A stretch of DNA of 64,000 bases. Origin: Streptomyces sp. CBMA291. Its GTDB lineage: Bacteria > Actinomycetota > Actinomycetes > Streptomycetales > Streptomycetaceae. The first letter of the stretch is position 1; each line of letters starts with the position of its first letter. Shown here one piece after another: positions 56,941-64,000 of this stretch. The notes under the pieces were generated by a model. The model was not told the origin of the DNA. It saw only the letters and a list, made by a program, of their open reading frames with translations, and did not search any database. Location: NCBI RefSeq assembly GCF_014596525.1, contig NZ_MSJP01000104.1, forward strand, positions 42,768-106,767, written 5' to 3'. Position numbers and translations under genes: made by a program.

Positions 56941-58125
56941 ATGACCGAGCAGGGAACTCCGCTTACGTCCGTTTTCTATCGCCGTGACGGGCTCGATCCA
57001 GGACCGGAGCTTCGTGCCGCACAGCGCGAGGAACCGGTCCGCCACGTCCAGGACTTCTGGCTCTACACGACGGGCGAGTACTGGCTCGTCACGCGGCACG
57101 CCGACGTACGCCGTGTGCTGGCGGACTCCGAGACGTTCGCCATGCACGACCCGGACCGCTCCCGGATCCTGCCGCCGGAGCTGCTCAACGCGGACGCGCC
57201 CGAGCACACCCGTCTGCGCCACGTCCTGGCACCCGAGTTCACCGTGAAGCGGGTACGCGGGCTGGAGCCGATGATCACGGCTGCCGTGGACGGTCTGCTC
57301 GACGGCATGGAGTCCACCGGAGCCCCGGCGGATCTGATGAGCGCCTTCGCCCTGCCTCTTCCGGCCATGGTGATCTGCGACCTGCTGGGTGTGCCGGTGG
57401 AGGACCGGGAGGACTTCCAGCGCCGGGCCAGGATCTCGCTGGATCTCAGCCTTCCCATGGAGCAGCGGCTCGCGGCGAACCAGCGGTCGCACGACTACAT
57501 GGCCGTACTGGTCGAGGGGAAGCGGCGGAACCCGGACGAGCGGCTGATCGGCAGGCTCATCCGGGAGCACGACGACGCCGTCTCGGACGACGAGCTGGTC
57601 GGCGTCGCGGACATCCTGCTGCTCGCCGGCCACGAGACCGTCTCCAATATGATCGGCCTGGCCACCCTGGCCCTGCTGACCCATCCCGAACAGGCGGCAC
57701 GGCTGCGCTCCGCCGCCCCGGACGATCCGGTGATCGGCACGGCGGTCGAGGAACTCCTGCGCCATCTGGCCGTCTCCAGCACCGCGCTGGCCCGGACCGC
57801 ACGACGGGACACCGACATCGCCGGCGTCGCGATCAAGGCCGGTGACCAGGTCGTCTGCCAGCTGCCCGTCGCCAATCGCGACCCGGCGCTCGGCACCGGC
57901 ATGGACCACCTCGACATCGAACGCGAACCCGTCTCCCACCTGACCTTCGGCCACGGCGTCCACCGCTGCCTGGGCGCGTCACTCGCCCAGGCGGAATTGC
58001 GCGTCGCGCTCCCCGCACTCCTGCGCCGCTTCCCCCGCCTCGCCCTCACCTGCGCTCCCGAGGACCTCCCCTACCGGCACAACCACGAGGTCTACGGGCT
58101 GTACTCGCTGCCTGTGACCTGGTGA
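56941..58125 (+). CDS. Cytochrome P450
   Basis: 394 aa from ATG at 56941 (GGATGG upstream); a GTG four codons earlier is an alternative. I-helix motif 'LLLAGHETVSN' (~227-237), K-helix ExxR (271-274), and heme loop 'FGHGVHRCLGASLA' with Cys343 as iron ligand are intact. The class is a bacterial CYP105/107-like enzyme needing ferredoxin and reductase, neither of which is adjacent. Substrate unknown. Conservons in Streptomyces often sit beside P450 genes, and the cvn cluster begins within ~350 bases after a tRNA, so a functional link is plausible. Confidence 0.95.
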   Translation: MTEQGTPLTSVFYRRDGLDPGPELRAAQREEPVRHVQDFWLYTTGEYWLVTRHADVRRVLADSETFAMHDPDRSRILPPELLNADAPEHTRLRHVLAPEFTVKRVRGLEPMITAAVDGLLDGMESTGAPADLMSAFALPLPAMVICDLLGVPVEDREDFQRRARISLDLSLPMEQRLAANQRSHDYMAVLVEGKRRNPDERLIGRLIREHDDAVSDDELVGVADILLLAGHETVSNMIGLATLALLTHPEQAARLRSAAPDDPVIGTAVEELLRHLAVSSTALARTARRDTDIAGVAIKAGDQVVCQLPVANRDPALGTGMDHLDIEREPVSHLTFGHGVHRCLGASLAQAELRVALPALLRRFPRLALTCAPEDLPYRHNHEVYGLYSLPVTW

Positions 58126-58190
58126 TCCACGGCCCGAGGCGGGTGGCGCGTCGGGGGTGAGGGAGCAGGCGTCCCCGACAGCCCAAAAAC

Positions 58191-58234
58191 GATCGAGGGG
58201 CTGCTTCGGATCTCTCCGAAGCAGCCCCTCGATC
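58191..58234. terminator. Perfect 20-bp hairpin between the P450 and tRNA-Pro
   Basis: GATCGAGGGGCTGCTTCGGA and its exact reverse complement surround a TCTC loop. It lies 65 bases after the P450 stop and 16 bases from the 3' end of the leftward tRNA, so it can terminate both. Confidence 0.92.
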
Positions 58235-58249
58235 TACGACTCTTTCGAG

Positions 58250-58323
<74 letters not shown>

Positions 58324-58452
58324 ATGCCCGTCTGACCTGGGGTTTTCCCTGGCCGTTCGTGCATGAGAACAATACCGCACTTTCCCCGGTGGTCACGAAC
58401 CCCTTTCCGGGAGGCCGGAGCGTGTACGCTCCGTGACGGTTCGGCTTCGGAG

Positions 58453-59031
58453 TCAGAGCAGGCCGTCTTCGCGGCGGTGGATCTGGTCCATCAGTTCGGC
58501 GGCCATCGCCTTGATCGTCTCCAGGCCCATGCGGCCCCAGGCCCGTACCTCGGTGTCGAAGACGCACACGGCGCCGAGCGCGGTGCCCGTGCGGTCGATC
58601 AGCGGGGCGCCCATGTACGAGCGGACGCCGATCTCGTCGACCACCGGGTTTCCCGCGAAGCGCGGGTAGTCGCAGACGTCCTCCAGGACCAGGGCCTTGC
58701 GCCGTACGACCACGTACGGGCAGTAGCCCCGGTCGCGGGCGAGCGAGCGGCCCAGGTGACCGGCGGCGGCGCCCGCCGCCGCCGCGCCCAGGTCGCTGCC
58801 CGAGAGGGTGCCCTCGGGGGTGTGCATGCCCGCGAAGAACTGCCGGTTCTCGTCGATGAAGTTGACCATCGAGAACGGCGCCCCGGTCGCCTCCGCGAGG
58901 CGCCGGGCGAACGCGTCGAACGCCGGGTCCGGCCGCTCCCCCAGGCCCAGTTCCCGCAGTCGCCGCGCACGGGCCGAGGCCTCTTTGTCCACCGGGTTCA
59001 GCAGGAGGTGGCCCGTCGGGTCGTACGTCAT
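58453..59031 (-). CDS. GAF-domain protein of the conservon
   Basis: 192 aa from ATG at 59031, overlapping the cvnD stop (ATGA). Residues ~40-185 form a GAF domain: 'FDAFARRLAEATGAPFSMVNFIDENRQFFAGMHTPEG...CPYVVVRRKALVLEDVCDYPRFAGNPVVDEIGVRSYMGAPLIDRTGTALGAVCVFD'. The Cys in RGYCPYVVV occupies a site often used by redox- or ligand-sensing GAF proteins in this group. Extended conservons carry such a fifth gene. It likely receives or modulates a signal for the GTPase module. Confidence 0.92.
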   Translation of the reverse strand: MTYDPTGHLLLNPVDKEASARARRLRELGLGERPDPAFDAFARRLAEATGAPFSMVNFIDENRQFFAGMHTPEGTLSGSDLGAAAAGAAAGHLGRSLARDRGYCPYVVVRRKALVLEDVCDYPRFAGNPVVDEIGVRSYMGAPLIDRTGTALGAVCVFDTEVRAWGRMGLETIKAMAAELMDQIHRREDGLL

Positions 59032-59651
59032 GGCATGGCTCCGTAGCTCGGCACGCCGGCCGGGACATGGGTGAGCAGATACTGGACGAGGGTCAGCAGG
59101 GTACGGATGCCCGAGCTGGACATCCGGGCGTCGCAGAGGACGACCGGCACCTCCGGTCTGAGGTCGAGGGCGGCCCGCACCTCGTTGGGCTCGTAGCGGA
59201 AGGCGCCGTCGAACTCGTTGACCGCGACCACGAATTGGATGCCTCGCCGCTCGAAGAAGTCCACGGCGGAGAAGCAGTCCTGGAGCCTGCGGGTGTCGAC
59301 CATCACGACGGCGCCGAGGGCGCCTTCGGAAAGCTCGTCCCACATGAACCAGAAGCGTTCCTGCCCCGGGGTACCGAAGAGGTAGAGGATGTGCCGGGCG
59401 TCGAGCGTGATGCGGCCGAAGTCCATCGCGACGGTGGTCGTCGTCTTGGACTCCACGCCCTCCAGGCTGTCGATGCTCGCGCTGACCGAGGTCAGCAGTT
59501 CCTCGGTGCTCAGCGGCGCGATCTCGCTGACGGCGCCCACGAAAGTGGTCTTACCCACCCCGAACCCGCCCGCCACCAGGATCTTCAGAGCGGTGGGGAA
59601 GGCGTCGGCCGCGGTACCGCCGCGGCGCTCAGAGCCGTCGTCGTAGACCAT
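59028..59651 (-). CDS. cvnD: Ras/Arf-like small GTPase of the conservon (CvnD)
   Basis: 207 aa from ATG at 59651. G1 'VAGGFGVGKTTFVGAVSEIAPL' (P-loop GGFGVGKT), G3 'YLFGTPGQERFWFMWDEL' (DTPGQ-like, here GTPGQ) and G4 'VVAVNEFDG' (NEFD in place of NKxD) are those of the bacterial MglA/CvnD group. The intermediate 'SKTTTTVAMDFGRITLD' is typical. The start overlaps the end of cvnC by 23 bases. It is the GTP-binding output of the complex, thought to bind the membrane-associated CvnA-B-C assembly. Confidence 0.95.
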   Translation of the reverse strand: MVYDDGSERRGGTAADAFPTALKILVAGGFGVGKTTFVGAVSEIAPLSTEELLTSVSASIDSLEGVESKTTTTVAMDFGRITLDARHILYLFGTPGQERFWFMWDELSEGALGAVVMVDTRRLQDCFSAVDFFERRGIQFVVAVNEFDGAFRYEPNEVRAALDLRPEVPVVLCDARMSSSGIRTLLTLVQYLLTHVPAGVPSYGAMP

Positions 59652-60000
59652 CGAGCACTGCCTCCAGCAAGGAACGGTCGGTCGGATGGGCGTTGAAGCG
59701 CGGTGCGCGGGTGGTGAGCGCCCCGCAGTCCACCAGGTCGGAGAGCAGGATCTTGGTGACCACGGCGGGGAGCCGTAGATGTGCCGCGATCTCGGCCACC
59801 GAGGTGGGCCCGTCGCACAGCCCGAGGGCCAGGCTGTGCTCGGGCCCCAGATGCGTCCGGGGCGAGGAGCCGGTCGCCATCACCAGGGACAGCAGGTCCA
59901 GTGCGGTGGTCGGCTCGGTCCGGCCGCCGCTGACGGTGTACGGGCGGATCAGCCGCCCTGCCTCGTCGTCGAGCCAGGGTCCTTCGTGAGGGAATGTCAC
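59629..60000 (-). CDS. cvnC: DUF742 protein of the conservon (CvnC)
   Basis: 123 aa from GTG at 60000, overlapping the cvnB stop by 4 bases. The DUF742 pattern is clear: 'DEAGRLIRPYTVSGGRTEPTTALDLLSLVMATG', 'LGPEHSLALGLCDGPTSVAEIAAHLRLPAVVTKILLSDLVDCGALTTRAP'. The C-terminal half is a winged-helix-like fold, suggesting DNA or protein binding. Its tight coupling on both sides shows the cvn genes are one operon. Confidence 0.95.
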   Translation of the reverse strand: MTFPHEGPWLDDEAGRLIRPYTVSGGRTEPTTALDLLSLVMATGSSPRTHLGPEHSLALGLCDGPTSVAEIAAHLRLPAVVTKILLSDLVDCGALTTRAPRFNAHPTDRSLLEAVLDGLRRRL

Positions 60001-60437
60001 GCGCGCTGCCCGAAGCCGCCCATCACGCCGGCCGGCTGCCGCGCAGGGGTGACCAGGTACGGCCGGACGCTCTTGACGAGCATCGCCATCTCGTACCCGA
60101 GGACGGCGGCGTCCGCCTCCCGCCCCGCGAGGACCGCGAGGCAGGTGCCGGAACCGGCCGTGGAGACGAACAGGAGGGTGGAGTCCAGCTCCACGACCAC
60201 CTGCCGGACCTCGCCGCCGTCGCCGAACCGGGCGCCCGCGCTGCGCCCGAGCGAGTAGAGCCCGGAGGCGAGGGCGGCCATGTGGTCGGCGGCGTCGGGG
60301 TCGAGACCGTGGACGGATTTCACCAGCCCGTCGGAGGAGAGCAGAACGGCGTTGCGGGTGTACGGGACCCGCTGGACGAGTCCGCTCAGGAGCCAGTCGA
60401 GATCCGAGGAATGGCCTGTCGGTACATGGCTCGCCAT
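59997..60437 (-). CDS. cvnB: Roadblock/LC7 protein of the conservon (CvnB)
   Basis: 146 aa from ATG at 60437. The Roadblock/LC7 fold is evident: 'DLDWLLSGLVQRVPYTRNAVLLSSDGLVKSVHGLDPDAADHMAALASGLYSLGRSAG', then 'VVVELDSTLLFVSTAGSGTCLAVLAGREADAAVLGYEMAMLVKSVRPYL'. Proteins of this type act as GTPase-activating or regulatory partners of MglA/CvnD-type GTPases. It lies 7 bases after the cvnA stop. Confidence 0.95.
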   Translation of the reverse strand: MASHVPTGHSSDLDWLLSGLVQRVPYTRNAVLLSSDGLVKSVHGLDPDAADHMAALASGLYSLGRSAGARFGDGGEVRQVVVELDSTLLFVSTAGSGTCLAVLAGREADAAVLGYEMAMLVKSVRPYLVTPARQPAGVMGGFGQRA

Positions 60438-60444
60438 GGTGCAT

Positions 60445-62616
60445 CTACTCCTTGTGCGCGTCGCCTGGGTGCGACGGATCGTGGGGGGTGGGCTGGGATT
60501 CGGCGAGACCGATGCCCCGCTGGAACGCGGCCATCAGACCGGGGTCGTGCAGGGCGGGCTCCTCGTCGGTGCGGGTCAGGGGCTCCTCGCGCAGCTGGGG
60601 TGCGAGGTGTTCCTGGGCGCGTCGCCGGGGAAGCAGGGGCCTGCCACCGGCCTCGGACGCTGTGGGGAGCGGCGTGAGGAGGGAGGCGGGCGGGTCCGTA
60701 CGCACGTCGTCGGCCGCCCGTGCCGGTGTCACGGGGGTGCTCCCGGTCTCCCCGAATCCGCCGGCCGACGGGGTGGGGGCGGTGGCGGTCGGGTCCGGGT
60801 GACGGCGGGGGTCGGGCGTGCGGGTGGGGTGCGGGTAGTCGTGCGACTGGGGGGTGGGGCCGGTGTGACCCGTGAGGCCGGTGGGACTGGCGGAGCCGGT
60901 GGGACCGGCGGGACCGGTGGGGATTCCGAAGCCGTTCGATGGGGGGTTGACGCGGCTGGGGTCCTCGTACCCGTTCGACGGAGGGGCCGGGCGGGTCGAG
61001 CCCTCGTAGCCGTTCGACGCGGGGGTGGTACGGGTGGGGCTCTCGTAGCCGTTCGAGCCGGAGGTCGTACGGGACCGGTCCTCGTAGCCGCTCGGTGCCG
61101 GGGTCGCGCGGGTGGGGCTCTCGTAGCCGTTCGGCGTGAGGGTGGTGCGGGCCGGGTCCTCGTGGCCGTTCGTGCGGGTGGGGGGTGGTGTCGTCGCCGC
61201 GTCGGGGCTCGTGGGGGCGGGGCGGGGCCGGGGCGGTACGGGGGTGCCGGCCGGGGGTGTGGACCGGGGTTGCACCGGGGAGGAGAGCGGCGCCTGCGCC
61301 TGGTGGGGCACGGGTGCCGGGGTGGTGGTGTGCGTGGGGGTCCGGTGCTCGTGCGGGGTGAGGGTCTCCGGGTCGGCGCCGAGGAGGGCCTGGGGCACGA
61401 TGAGGACGGCTTGGACCCCGCCGTAGATATTGGACTGGAGGCGGGCGGTGATGCCGTGCCTGCGGGCCAGGGCCGAGACGACGAAGAGGCCGATGCGTCC
61501 GTCCTGGAGCAGATGGGCCGCGCTGACCTGTTCGGGGTCGGCGAGCAGGGCGTTCATCTTGGTCTGCTCGGCGGCGGGCATGCCGAGGCCCCGGTCCTCG
61601 ACCTCGATCGCGAGTCCGGCCGCGACGTACTGCGCGCGGAGCAGCACGGTGGTGTGCGGTGCGGAGAAGAGCGTGGCGTTCTCGACGAGTTCGGCGAGGA
61701 GGTGGATGACATCGGCCACGGCGTGGCCGCGGAGGGTGCCGTCGATCGGGGGGACGAGCTTCACCCGGGGGTACTGCTCGACCTCGGCGATGGAGGAGCG
61801 CAGCACCTCGGTCATGGAGACGGGGTTCGACCACTGGCGGCGGGAGACGGCGCCACCGAGCACCGCGAGGTTCTCCGCGTGCCGGCGGACGCGGGTGGCC
61901 AGGTGGTCGACGTGGAACAGGCCCTTGAGCAGCTCGGGGTCCTCCACCCCGTTCTCCAGCTCGTCGAGGAGCTGGATCTCGCGGTGGACGAGGGACTGGA
62001 GGCGCCGGGCGAGGTGGACGAAGACCTCGACCTTCTGCTCGTTCCCGGTGCCGCCGGAGAGCTGTGCCGCCTGGACGACTGCGGCCATGGCGGCCTCGTG
62101 GGAACGGGTCAGCTCCCGGGCGAGCAGGTCGAACTCGTCGTCTCCCGAGGTGTTCGCCGGCAGGGTGGAACGGGCCGGGATCTCCTCTCCCTTGCTCAAC
62201 TGTTCGACGGCGGTGCGGAGTTCGGACTGTGCCCGTGCGCTGGAGCGGCGCAGGGCCTCGCAGCGGTCGCGTACGGCTCTGGCGGCCCGGCACGCACCGA
62301 GCGCGGCGGCCGTCACGGCGGCGATGGTGAACGCGCCCGCGCCGCCGAGCGCCGTCCAGAGGTCGCGGGTGATGCCGCCTCCGGTGGAGCGGATGGTGAA
62401 GAGGACTACCGCCGCCCAGCCGAGCGCCACCGCGACGGCGGGGAGCACGGAGGCGCGCAGCAGCTGAGGACGTATGCGGGCTTCCGTGATGTGCGGCGCG
62501 GTGGGCTGCGTCTGGGGGGTGTCGCCGTTGCCGGAGGTGGAGCGGGCGCCTGACCGGCCGTGCCGCCCACCCTCGCGTCGATCGGAGCGCGGGGAGGGTG
62601 CGCGAAGTTGAGACAT
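60445..62616 (-). CDS. cvnA: Sensor-kinase-like protein of the conservon (CvnA) with repeat-rich tail
   Basis: 723 aa from ATG at 62616. Two membrane helices (~52-76 'LLRASVLPAVAVALGWAAVV' and ~85-108) are followed by a coiled region and a histidine-kinase ATPase: N-box 'LAELVENATLFSAPHTTVLLRAQYV', G1 'VEDRGLGMPAAEQTKMN' and G2 'GRIGLFVVSALARRHGI'. The region of the usual phosphoacceptor His is 'FVHLARRLQSLVHREIQLLDELE'. The last ~270 residues are disordered, Pro/Thr-rich and contain several ~14-16-residue repeats built on SNGYESPTRTTPA. It is the membrane receptor of the module. Upstream ~230 bases are non-coding. Confidence 0.95.
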   Translation of the reverse strand: MSQLRAPSPRSDRREGGRHGRSGARSTSGNGDTPQTQPTAPHITEARIRPQLLRASVLPAVAVALGWAAVVLFTIRSTGGGITRDLWTALGGAGAFTIAAVTAAALGACRAARAVRDRCEALRRSSARAQSELRTAVEQLSKGEEIPARSTLPANTSGDDEFDLLARELTRSHEAAMAAVVQAAQLSGGTGNEQKVEVFVHLARRLQSLVHREIQLLDELENGVEDPELLKGLFHVDHLATRVRRHAENLAVLGGAVSRRQWSNPVSMTEVLRSSIAEVEQYPRVKLVPPIDGTLRGHAVADVIHLLAELVENATLFSAPHTTVLLRAQYVAAGLAIEVEDRGLGMPAAEQTKMNALLADPEQVSAAHLLQDGRIGLFVVSALARRHGITARLQSNIYGGVQAVLIVPQALLGADPETLTPHEHRTPTHTTTPAPVPHQAQAPLSSPVQPRSTPPAGTPVPPRPRPAPTSPDAATTPPPTRTNGHEDPARTTLTPNGYESPTRATPAPSGYEDRSRTTSGSNGYESPTRTTPASNGYEGSTRPAPPSNGYEDPSRVNPPSNGFGIPTGPAGPTGSASPTGLTGHTGPTPQSHDYPHPTRTPDPRRHPDPTATAPTPSAGGFGETGSTPVTPARAADDVRTDPPASLLTPLPTASEAGGRPLLPRRRAQEHLAPQLREEPLTRTDEEPALHDPGLMAAFQRGIGLAESQPTPHDPSHPGDAHKE

Positions 62617-62844
62617 GAGTGTCCTTGGTACGTGCCCAGGAATCGGCGTTGCGGAGGGGGGTCGCTGGGTGGTTCTGCACGGAATGTACGACAGAGTGCG
62701 GTGACCCTACGACCATCACTAACCACACAGTGTAGTCGTCAACCAGTCATGTGCAGCGCTCAGTTGGCAAACTCACCCGTAGGGGCTTGCCTATCTGGTA
62801 TTGGCGCTCGTACGACATATGAAGAAGCGGCGGCTGAAAGTGCA
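62617..62844. promoter_or_regulatory. Upstream region of cvnA
   Basis: On the minus strand TTGACG (complement of 62736-62741) followed after ~15 bases by TAGTGA could be a promoter with short spacing. The surrounding 62690-62830 is AT-rich relative to the window (ACCATCACTAACCACACAGT, GTACGACATATGAAGAAG). No gene is seen. Confidence 0.35.
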
Positions 62845-63726
62845 TCACATGGCCGGGAAATGTCGCTGAAAGGAGCGAACTGCGGCAGCCGCGGGGGCCG
62901 TCACACCTGCGTCCGCCAGGGACATCGCGCCGGAGCGGGACCCCGGGCGGTGGCCCGGGTCCTTCGACGGGGTCCCGGCACCCGCGATCGTCTTCGATTT
63001 CGCCTCGGCCGTCGGCGTGTCGGGGCCCGGATCGTCACCTTGGGTGACGGCCGGGAGCGCCCTGGCCGTCACCGTTGCGCGGCGGTCGCGGCCCGATTCC
63101 CGCCGGTCAGACCGGTTCGGACCGCGGCCGTCGGCAGCGGGCCCGTCAGCCGATCCGGTCCGGTCTCCGGTGGGGGTACGGGCCCGGGGCGGGGGTGCCG
63201 ATGCGGGGCTCGGGGCGCCGTGCCGCCCGGCAGTCCCCGATGAGCCGCCCGCGTGTGGCGGACCGGCTGCGGAGTCCTCCACGACCGGCTCCACGGGGCC
63301 GCCGCGCTCGGCCGGGGAGTGGCCGATGGTCATCTCCTCGATGCGGACGTCCGGATCCGCGACATCGACGTCCGGATCCGTGGCTTCGGCCAGGAGGCGG
63401 GCCGGTTCACCCGTCTGGTCCCCGACGGACATGCGCACGGCGGTGAACCGGGACGGTTTCCGGCCGTGTTCGCCGGGCGGGCGGCCATGGCCGTTCCCGC
63501 CACGGCCCCACAGCCGGGGCTCGCTCCCGGCGATACGGGTGACGCCTCTCAGCCCTTGCTTGGCGAGGCGGGATGCGTCGACCGGGAGACGTCGGCCGGG
63601 ATGCGTCGGCCGGGATGCGCTCCGGGTACGCCGCCATGAGGCGTCGACCGCGTTGACCGCGTCGACCGCGTCGACCATGCTGATCACCTCGTCCGCATCG
63701 AGAGGCGCATCGTCTTGGGGGTTCAA
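62845..63726 (-). CDS. Possible disordered protein of unknown function
   Basis: 293 aa if started at the TTG at 63726, which has GAGG 6 bases upstream; an ATG at 63678 is an alternative. Third codon positions are mostly G/C and the frame is free of stops, but the competing plus-strand frame (63017-63907) is also open. The sequence has repeats (MVDAVDAVNAVDA, then TDPDVDVADPDVRIEE), many Arg/Pro/Gly stretches and ends in a helix 'AAAVRSFQRHFPAM'. No domain is recognised. It lies ~230 bases upstream of cvnA on the same strand. Confidence 0.45.
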   Translation of the reverse strand: MNPQDDAPLDADEVISMVDAVDAVNAVDASWRRTRSASRPTHPGRRLPVDASRLAKQGLRGVTRIAGSEPRLWGRGGNGHGRPPGEHGRKPSRFTAVRMSVGDQTGEPARLLAEATDPDVDVADPDVRIEEMTIGHSPAERGGPVEPVVEDSAAGPPHAGGSSGTAGRHGAPSPASAPPPRARTPTGDRTGSADGPAADGRGPNRSDRRESGRDRRATVTARALPAVTQGDDPGPDTPTAEAKSKTIAGAGTPSKDPGHRPGSRSGAMSLADAGVTAPAAAAVRSFQRHFPAM

Positions 63727-63819
63727 CTCGACGCCTCTGGTGGCGCGTTACGCGACCTCGCGTAGTAAGAAGTGTGGCCGCGCCGGAAGGGGCAAGGGGC
63801 AGCACAGGCGGCCGAAGGG

Positions 63820-63862
63820 CGGGTCTCCGCCCCTCCCGCACGGGCGGAAGAGCAGAGACCCG
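63820..63862 (-). terminator. Terminator of the MFS gene
   Basis: CGGGTCTC (63820-63827) pairs with GAGACCCG (63855-63862), with an inner CGCCC/GGGCG stem, starting 10 bases after the MFS stop on the minus strand. Confidence 0.75.
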
Positions 63863-63871
63863 TCCGCGTGG

Positions 63872-64000
63872 TCACGTGGAGGGTGTTGCTGTCTTGCGTC
63901 GGGTTGAGGCGCGGAGTGCGGCGGTGAGGGTGAGGGCCAGGGTGGCGATGGAGATGGCGGTTACCACGTAGAGGCCGGAGTGGTAGCCGGTGAGTGTCGA
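63872..64000 (-). CDS. C-terminal end of an MFS-type permease (partial)
   Basis: 42 residues enter from the right edge on the minus strand: 'STLTGYHSGLYVVTAISIAT' then LALTLTAALRASTRRK, ending at TGA 63874-63872. It is one hydrophobic helix followed by a short basic tail, as in the last helix of 14-TM (DHA2) drug transporters, where 'GY..a....a.i...al..al' is usual. The rest lies outside the window. Confidence 0.6.
   Translation of the reverse strand, partial: STLTGYHSGLYVVTAISIATLALTLTAALRASTRRKTATPST

Overview
The window is very GC-rich, with dense and often overlapping genes, GTG and TTG starts, and G/C-ending codons. It carries a cvn 'conservon', SARP-like and LAL regulators and many secreted proteins, all of which point to an actinobacterial chromosome, almost certainly Streptomyces. 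No replication origin, phage structural genes, CRISPR array or intact transposon was seen.

Left part (1-16 kb), accessory. First comes the tail of a probable SARP/BTAD regulator. A leftward group follows: a 26-aa peptide, an RRE/PqqD-M50 membrane protease fusion, a TPR protein and a flavin reductase. It looks like part of an unassigned RiPP-type locus. After it lie a truncated IS5-type transposase, a 988-aa secreted SGNH hydrolase with an unusual C-terminal half, and a stretch of eroded DNA. A two-gene conflict-type operon closes this part: a Trypco1 protein followed by a trypsin-nSTAND-TM-WD40 protein with 14 near-identical WD40 repeats.

Middle (16-44 kb), mixed housekeeping and accessory. 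It contains a tRNA-Pro(GGG), DUF309 and DUF488 proteins, a TetR regulator with a clear palindromic operator controlling a PAP2-DMT pair, a GNAT, a secreted subtilase with a P-domain, and a LAL regulator whose ATPase domain carries 16 heptapeptide repeats. Next are a serine beta-lactamase-like protein, a DyP peroxidase/encapsulin nanocompartment pair, FdhD, a Clp ATPase with mixed ClpB/ClpC features, RecQ, an EF-hand protein, AhpD and pirin proteins, and a cyanate-detoxification unit (LysR regulator, CynT, CynS) followed by a cytidine/guanine-deaminase-fold protein. Intergenic DNA at 38-41 kb is sprinkled with CCGTACGG palindromes.

Right part (44-64 kb). A 1551-aa caspase-like/STAND/beta-propeller protein with a degenerate protease dyad sits between two purine-deaminase-type genes. 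It is followed by a butanediol-type dehydrogenase, a DMT permease, a TrmB/LuxR regulator divergent from a small-peptide gene with a striking 20-bp hairpin between them, secreted and lipoprotein genes, a cytochrome P450, a second identical tRNA-Pro(GGG), and a complete conservon (cvnA-B-C-D plus a GAF protein). The window ends with a disordered ORF and the tail of an MFS permease.

Working together: CynT and CynS destroy cyanate; DyP is cargo for the encapsulin shell; CvnA-D form a membrane-associated sensor/GTPase module that could act with a P450, as some known conservons do; the Trypco1/trypsin-STAND pair and the caspase-like STAND protein are candidate immunity or cell-death devices.
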